Below, piece after piece: positions 61,740-64,000 of a DNA stretch of 64,000 nt. How positions within the stretch are numbered: the first letter of the stretch is position 1; every line of letters starts with the position of its first letter. Position numbers and translations under genes: made by a program. The DNA is taken from the NCBI RefSeq assembly GCF_016756395.1, contig NZ_AP018365.1, positions 1,488,001 through 1,552,000 of the forward strand. Direction: 5' to 3'. The stretch is from Streptomyces sp. SN-593. Its GTDB lineage: Bacteria; Actinomycetota; Actinomycetes; Streptomycetales; Streptomycetaceae. The notes under the pieces were generated by a model, which was not told the DNA's origin, did no database searches, and worked only from the letters and a program-made list of their open reading frames with translations.

Positions 61740-63944
61740 TCAGTCGTCCTCGCGGTCCGTGTGCGCCGGGGCGCGGAACGGGGAGTCCAGGAAGGAGGAG
61801 GGCTCGGCGTCGCCGGCCTTCTGCTCCGTGGCGTTGCCGTCGGTGTCGGTGTCGTCGGCGCCCGCGTCGGCGGCGGACTCCTCCGGCTCGTCGTCCGCTT
61901 CCTCGGCGTGGGCCCGGGCGTCGGACGAGGTGTCGTCGTCCTCGTCGTCGTCCTCGCTGTCGGAGTGGTCGTCGGCGTCGTCGGCGTCGTCGTCCGGCGC
62001 ATCGACAGCGGTGTCCGTGCCCTCGACCACGACCTCGTCGGTCAGGTCGTCGTCCGCGGGCACGTCGACGTCGTCGGACTCATCGGTGTCGTCCGTGCCC
62101 GCCGTGCCGGCGCGCTCGTCCTCGTCCCCGTCGCCCTCACCGTCGAAGGCGTCCACGAACGCCACGCCGTCGAGCTGGGCGAGCCGGTCGGAGGCGTCGG
62201 TCGTGCCGTTGTGGTCCGCCTCCAGCGCCTTGGCGAACCACTCGCGCGCCTCGTTCTCCCGGCCGACCGTGAGCAGCGCGTCCGCGTAGGCGTAGCGCAA
62301 CCGGGCCGTCCACGGGTGGACGGCGTTGGCCGCCAACTCCGAGCTCTGGAGGGTCACCACGGCGGCCTCGGCCTGGCCGAGGTCCTGCCGGGCGCCGGCC
62401 GCGACCAACCGCATCTCGACCTGCCCGGCCTTGTCCAGCTTGTGCACCTCCGGCGCACCCGCCATCTCCAGCGCCCGCTCGGGACGGCCGAGGCCGCGTT
62501 CGCAGTCGGCCATCACCGGCCAGAGGTCCACCGTGCCGGTCATCCGCCGCGTGGTGCGGAACTCCGCCAGCGCCTCCGAGTACCGCTCGGTGGCGTACGA
62601 CGCGAAGCCCGCCGCCTCCCGGACCGCCGCGACGCGCGAGGCGAGCCGCAGCGCGACGCGCGAGTACGCGTACGCCTGCTCCGGCTCCTCGTCGAGCAGC
62701 CGCGCGACCATCACCAGGTTCCGGGCCACGTCCTCGGCGAGCGTCTTGGGCAGGCTCATCAGCTCCTGCCGCACGCTCGGGTCGATCTCCTGACCGGTCA
62801 CCTCGTCCGGGATCGGCAGTCGGCGGATCGGCTCGCGGTCGTCCCTGCGGTCGTCGCGGCCGCCGCGGCTCTCGAACCTGCCGCGTCCCTGCACCACCGG
62901 GCGCCGGCCGTGGCCGCGGTCCCGGTCGTCGTCGCGGCGCGGACCGCGGGGACGGTCGTCCCGGCGGTCATCCCGCCGGTCATCCCGGCGGTCATCCCGC
63001 GGACGGTCGAAACGCGGCCGGTCGTCACGACGGTCATCACGACGGAAACCACCGCCACCACCAGGACGGTCATCCCGGCGGTCGTCACGACGGAACCCAC
63101 CACGGTCGTCATCACGACGCGGACCACGCGGACGGTCATCCCGGCGGTCATCCCGCGGACGGTCATAACGCGGACGATCCCCACCACGGTCATCACGACG
63201 GAAACCACCGCCACCAGGACGGTCATCCCGGCGGTCATCCCGCGGGCGGTCGAAACGAGGCCGATCGTCACGACGGAAACCGCCACCGCCACCGCCACCG
63301 CCACCGCCACCGCCACCGGGACGGTCATCACGACGGAACCCACCACGGTCGTCATCACGACGCGGACCACGGGGACGGTCATCACGACGGTCGTCACGAC
63401 GGTCATCCCGCGGACGGTCATAACGCGGACGATCCCCACCACGGTCATCACGACGGAAACCACCGCCACCACCGGGACGGTCATCACGACGATCGTCACG
63501 CCGGAAACCACCACGGTCGTCATCACGACGCGGGCCGCGGGGTCGGTCATCCCGGCGGTCGTCGCGCGGACGGTCGAAACGCGGCCGGTCGTCACGACGG
63601 TCATCACGACGGAAACCGCCACCGCCACCGGGACGGTCATCCCGGCGGTCGTCACGACGGAACCCACCACGGTCGTCATCGCGACGCGGACCACGGGGAC
63701 GGTCATCACGACGGTCGTCACGACGGAAACCACCACCCGGACGGTCGTCACGGCGGTAACCGCCGCCGCCTTGGCGGTCATCGCGCGGGCGTTCCGAACG
63801 CGGACGGTCGGAACGGTCGTCGCGGCGGTAGCCGGCGCCACCGCGGGGGTCGTCGCGACGGGGACGGTCGTCCCTACGGTCGTCACGACGATCCTCGCGG
63901 CGGTGATCGCTGCGCTCGGGCCGGTCTTCGGACGAGTTGGGCAT
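61740..63944 (-). CDS. large protein with Arg/Asp/Gly repeats, TPR core and acidic tail
   Basis: A 734-residue protein in three parts. Residues 1 to about 370 are low complexity: RRDDR, DDRPR, GGFRRDD and PRGPRR units in a higher-order repeat visible in the DNA too. Residues about 375-595 form a TPR-like helical domain (YERYSEALAEFRTTRR-like, EAREWFAKALEADHNG). Residues about 598-734 are an acidic, Asp/Glu/Ser-rich tail. The first and last parts are oppositely charged and expected to be disordered. The core matches the position of the M. tuberculosis TPR gene Rv1691 (recollection). The ATG at 63944 follows GGAG by eight bases. Function is unknown. Confidence 0.85.
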   Translation of the reverse strand: MPNSSEDRPERSDHRREDRRDDRRDDRPRRDDPRGGAGYRRDDRSDRPRSERPRDDRQGGGGYRRDDRPGGGFRRDDRRDDRPRGPRRDDDRGGFRRDDRRDDRPGGGGGFRRDDRRDDRPRFDRPRDDRRDDRPRGPRRDDDRGGFRRDDRRDDRPGGGGGFRRDDRGGDRPRYDRPRDDRRDDRRDDRPRGPRRDDDRGGFRRDDRPGGGGGGGGGGGGGFRRDDRPRFDRPRDDRRDDRPGGGGFRRDDRGGDRPRYDRPRDDRRDDRPRGPRRDDDRGGFRRDDRRDDRPGGGGGFRRDDRRDDRPRFDRPRDDRRDDRRDDRRDDRPRGPRRDDDRDRGHGRRPVVQGRGRFESRGGRDDRRDDREPIRRLPIPDEVTGQEIDPSVRQELMSLPKTLAEDVARNLVMVARLLDEEPEQAYAYSRVALRLASRVAAVREAAGFASYATERYSEALAEFRTTRRMTGTVDLWPVMADCERGLGRPERALEMAGAPEVHKLDKAGQVEMRLVAAGARQDLGQAEAAVVTLQSSELAANAVHPWTARLRYAYADALLTVGRENEAREWFAKALEADHNGTTDASDRLAQLDGVAFVDAFDGEGDGDEDERAGTAGTDDTDESDDVDVPADDDLTDEVVVEGTDTAVDAPDDDADDADDHSDSEDDDEDDDTSSDARAHAEEADDEPEESAADAGADDTDTDGNATEQKAGDAEPSSFLDSPFRAPAHTDREDD
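62900..63930 (-). repeat. coding higher-order repeat array (RDD/RPR units)
   Basis: DNA repeats of about 155-245 bases recur in this region, each containing short blocks such as CGGTCATCACGACGG. They encode the Arg/Asp/Gly-rich region of the TPR protein. The reading frame is maintained across all units, so it is a coding array and not an independent element. Confidence 0.8.
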
Positions 63945-64000
63945 CGACGTGACTCCTGTCGGATCGTACTGCTGTGGTTCAGGTCTCGCGGAGCGGCAGG

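Noticed and set aside
62900..63930. CRISPR-like array of short direct repeats
   Set aside because: The repeats are of variable unit length, keep one reading frame throughout and encode an Arg/Asp/Gly-rich protein; there are no unique spacers and no cas genes.

Overview
The window is a very GC-rich (roughly 73% by eye) actinobacterial chromosome segment. Gene content points to the family Streptomycetaceae (Streptomyces or a close relative): a SepF-like protein outside the dcw cluster, a DUF5925 AAA ATPase, a DUF5685 protein, a DmdR1/IdeR-type iron box, an actinobacterial LexA box, an Rpf-LysM transglycosylase, and many GTG starts with ATGA/GTGA stop-start overlaps. No tRNA, rRNA, CRISPR array, prophage or intact insertion sequence was seen. 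All family names come from reading motifs; no database search was run.

Region 1 (1-11.5 kb) holds small and regulatory genes, a methyltransferase-Nudix fusion coupled to a GntR regulator, a secreted lipase with a possible Crp site and two operator-like repeats upstream, a polyprenyl synthetase, and an SOS-type translesion cassette. That cassette has a LexA box, then a DnaE2-like polymerase whose stop codon overlaps the start of a catalytically degenerate Y-family (ImuB-like) protein. An F420/PPOX-type enzyme follows.

Region 2 (11.5-22.8 kb) is mixed: a WYL regulator, a DUF5685 protein with a cysteine-packed tail, a SepF-like protein, a glutaryl-CoA dehydrogenase-like enzyme, a DHA2 transporter, a PAP2 phosphatase, an I78-type protease inhibitor, an Rpf-LysM cell-wall enzyme and conserved hypotheticals. 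It also has intergenic microrepeats and a possible MITE-like element.

Region 3 (22.8-51.9 kb) is mostly one long minus-strand housekeeping series. Read in the direction of transcription it is: phasin-like/Lys-rich protein, hypothetical, tlyA, nadK, recN, MraY-like protein, glycosyltransferase, pyrG, Nudix, STAND/TPR protein, ald, ParA-like, RHH-like protein, scpA, scpB, rluB, tyrA, cmk, plsC, der. From memory this order closely matches the Mycobacterium tuberculosis tlyA-to-engA block, so it is probably ancient. The genes serve chromosome segregation (ParA, ScpAB), DNA repair (RecN), ribosome maturation (TlyA, RluB, Der) and nucleotide, NAD or aromatic metabolism (PyrG, Cmk, NadK, TyrA). A GH15 enzyme and two tail-to-tail nucleotidyltransferases interrupt it.

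Region 4 (52-64 kb) holds an SCP2-like protein and an iron-siderophore uptake locus: ATPase and two permeases on one strand, binding lipoprotein and reductase on the other, with an iron box between them. A PIG-V-like membrane protein, a HAD phosphatase, a DUF1015 protein and a 734-residue protein follow. The last has an Arg/Asp/Gly-rich repeat region, a TPR core and an acidic tail.

No wholly new multi-gene system is evident. The best candidates for undescribed biology are the RDD-TPR-acidic protein, the ParA/RHH/ScpAB array, the SOS cassette with a degenerate polymerase partner, the Cys-rich DUF5685 tail, and the MraY-like/glycosyltransferase pair behind recN.
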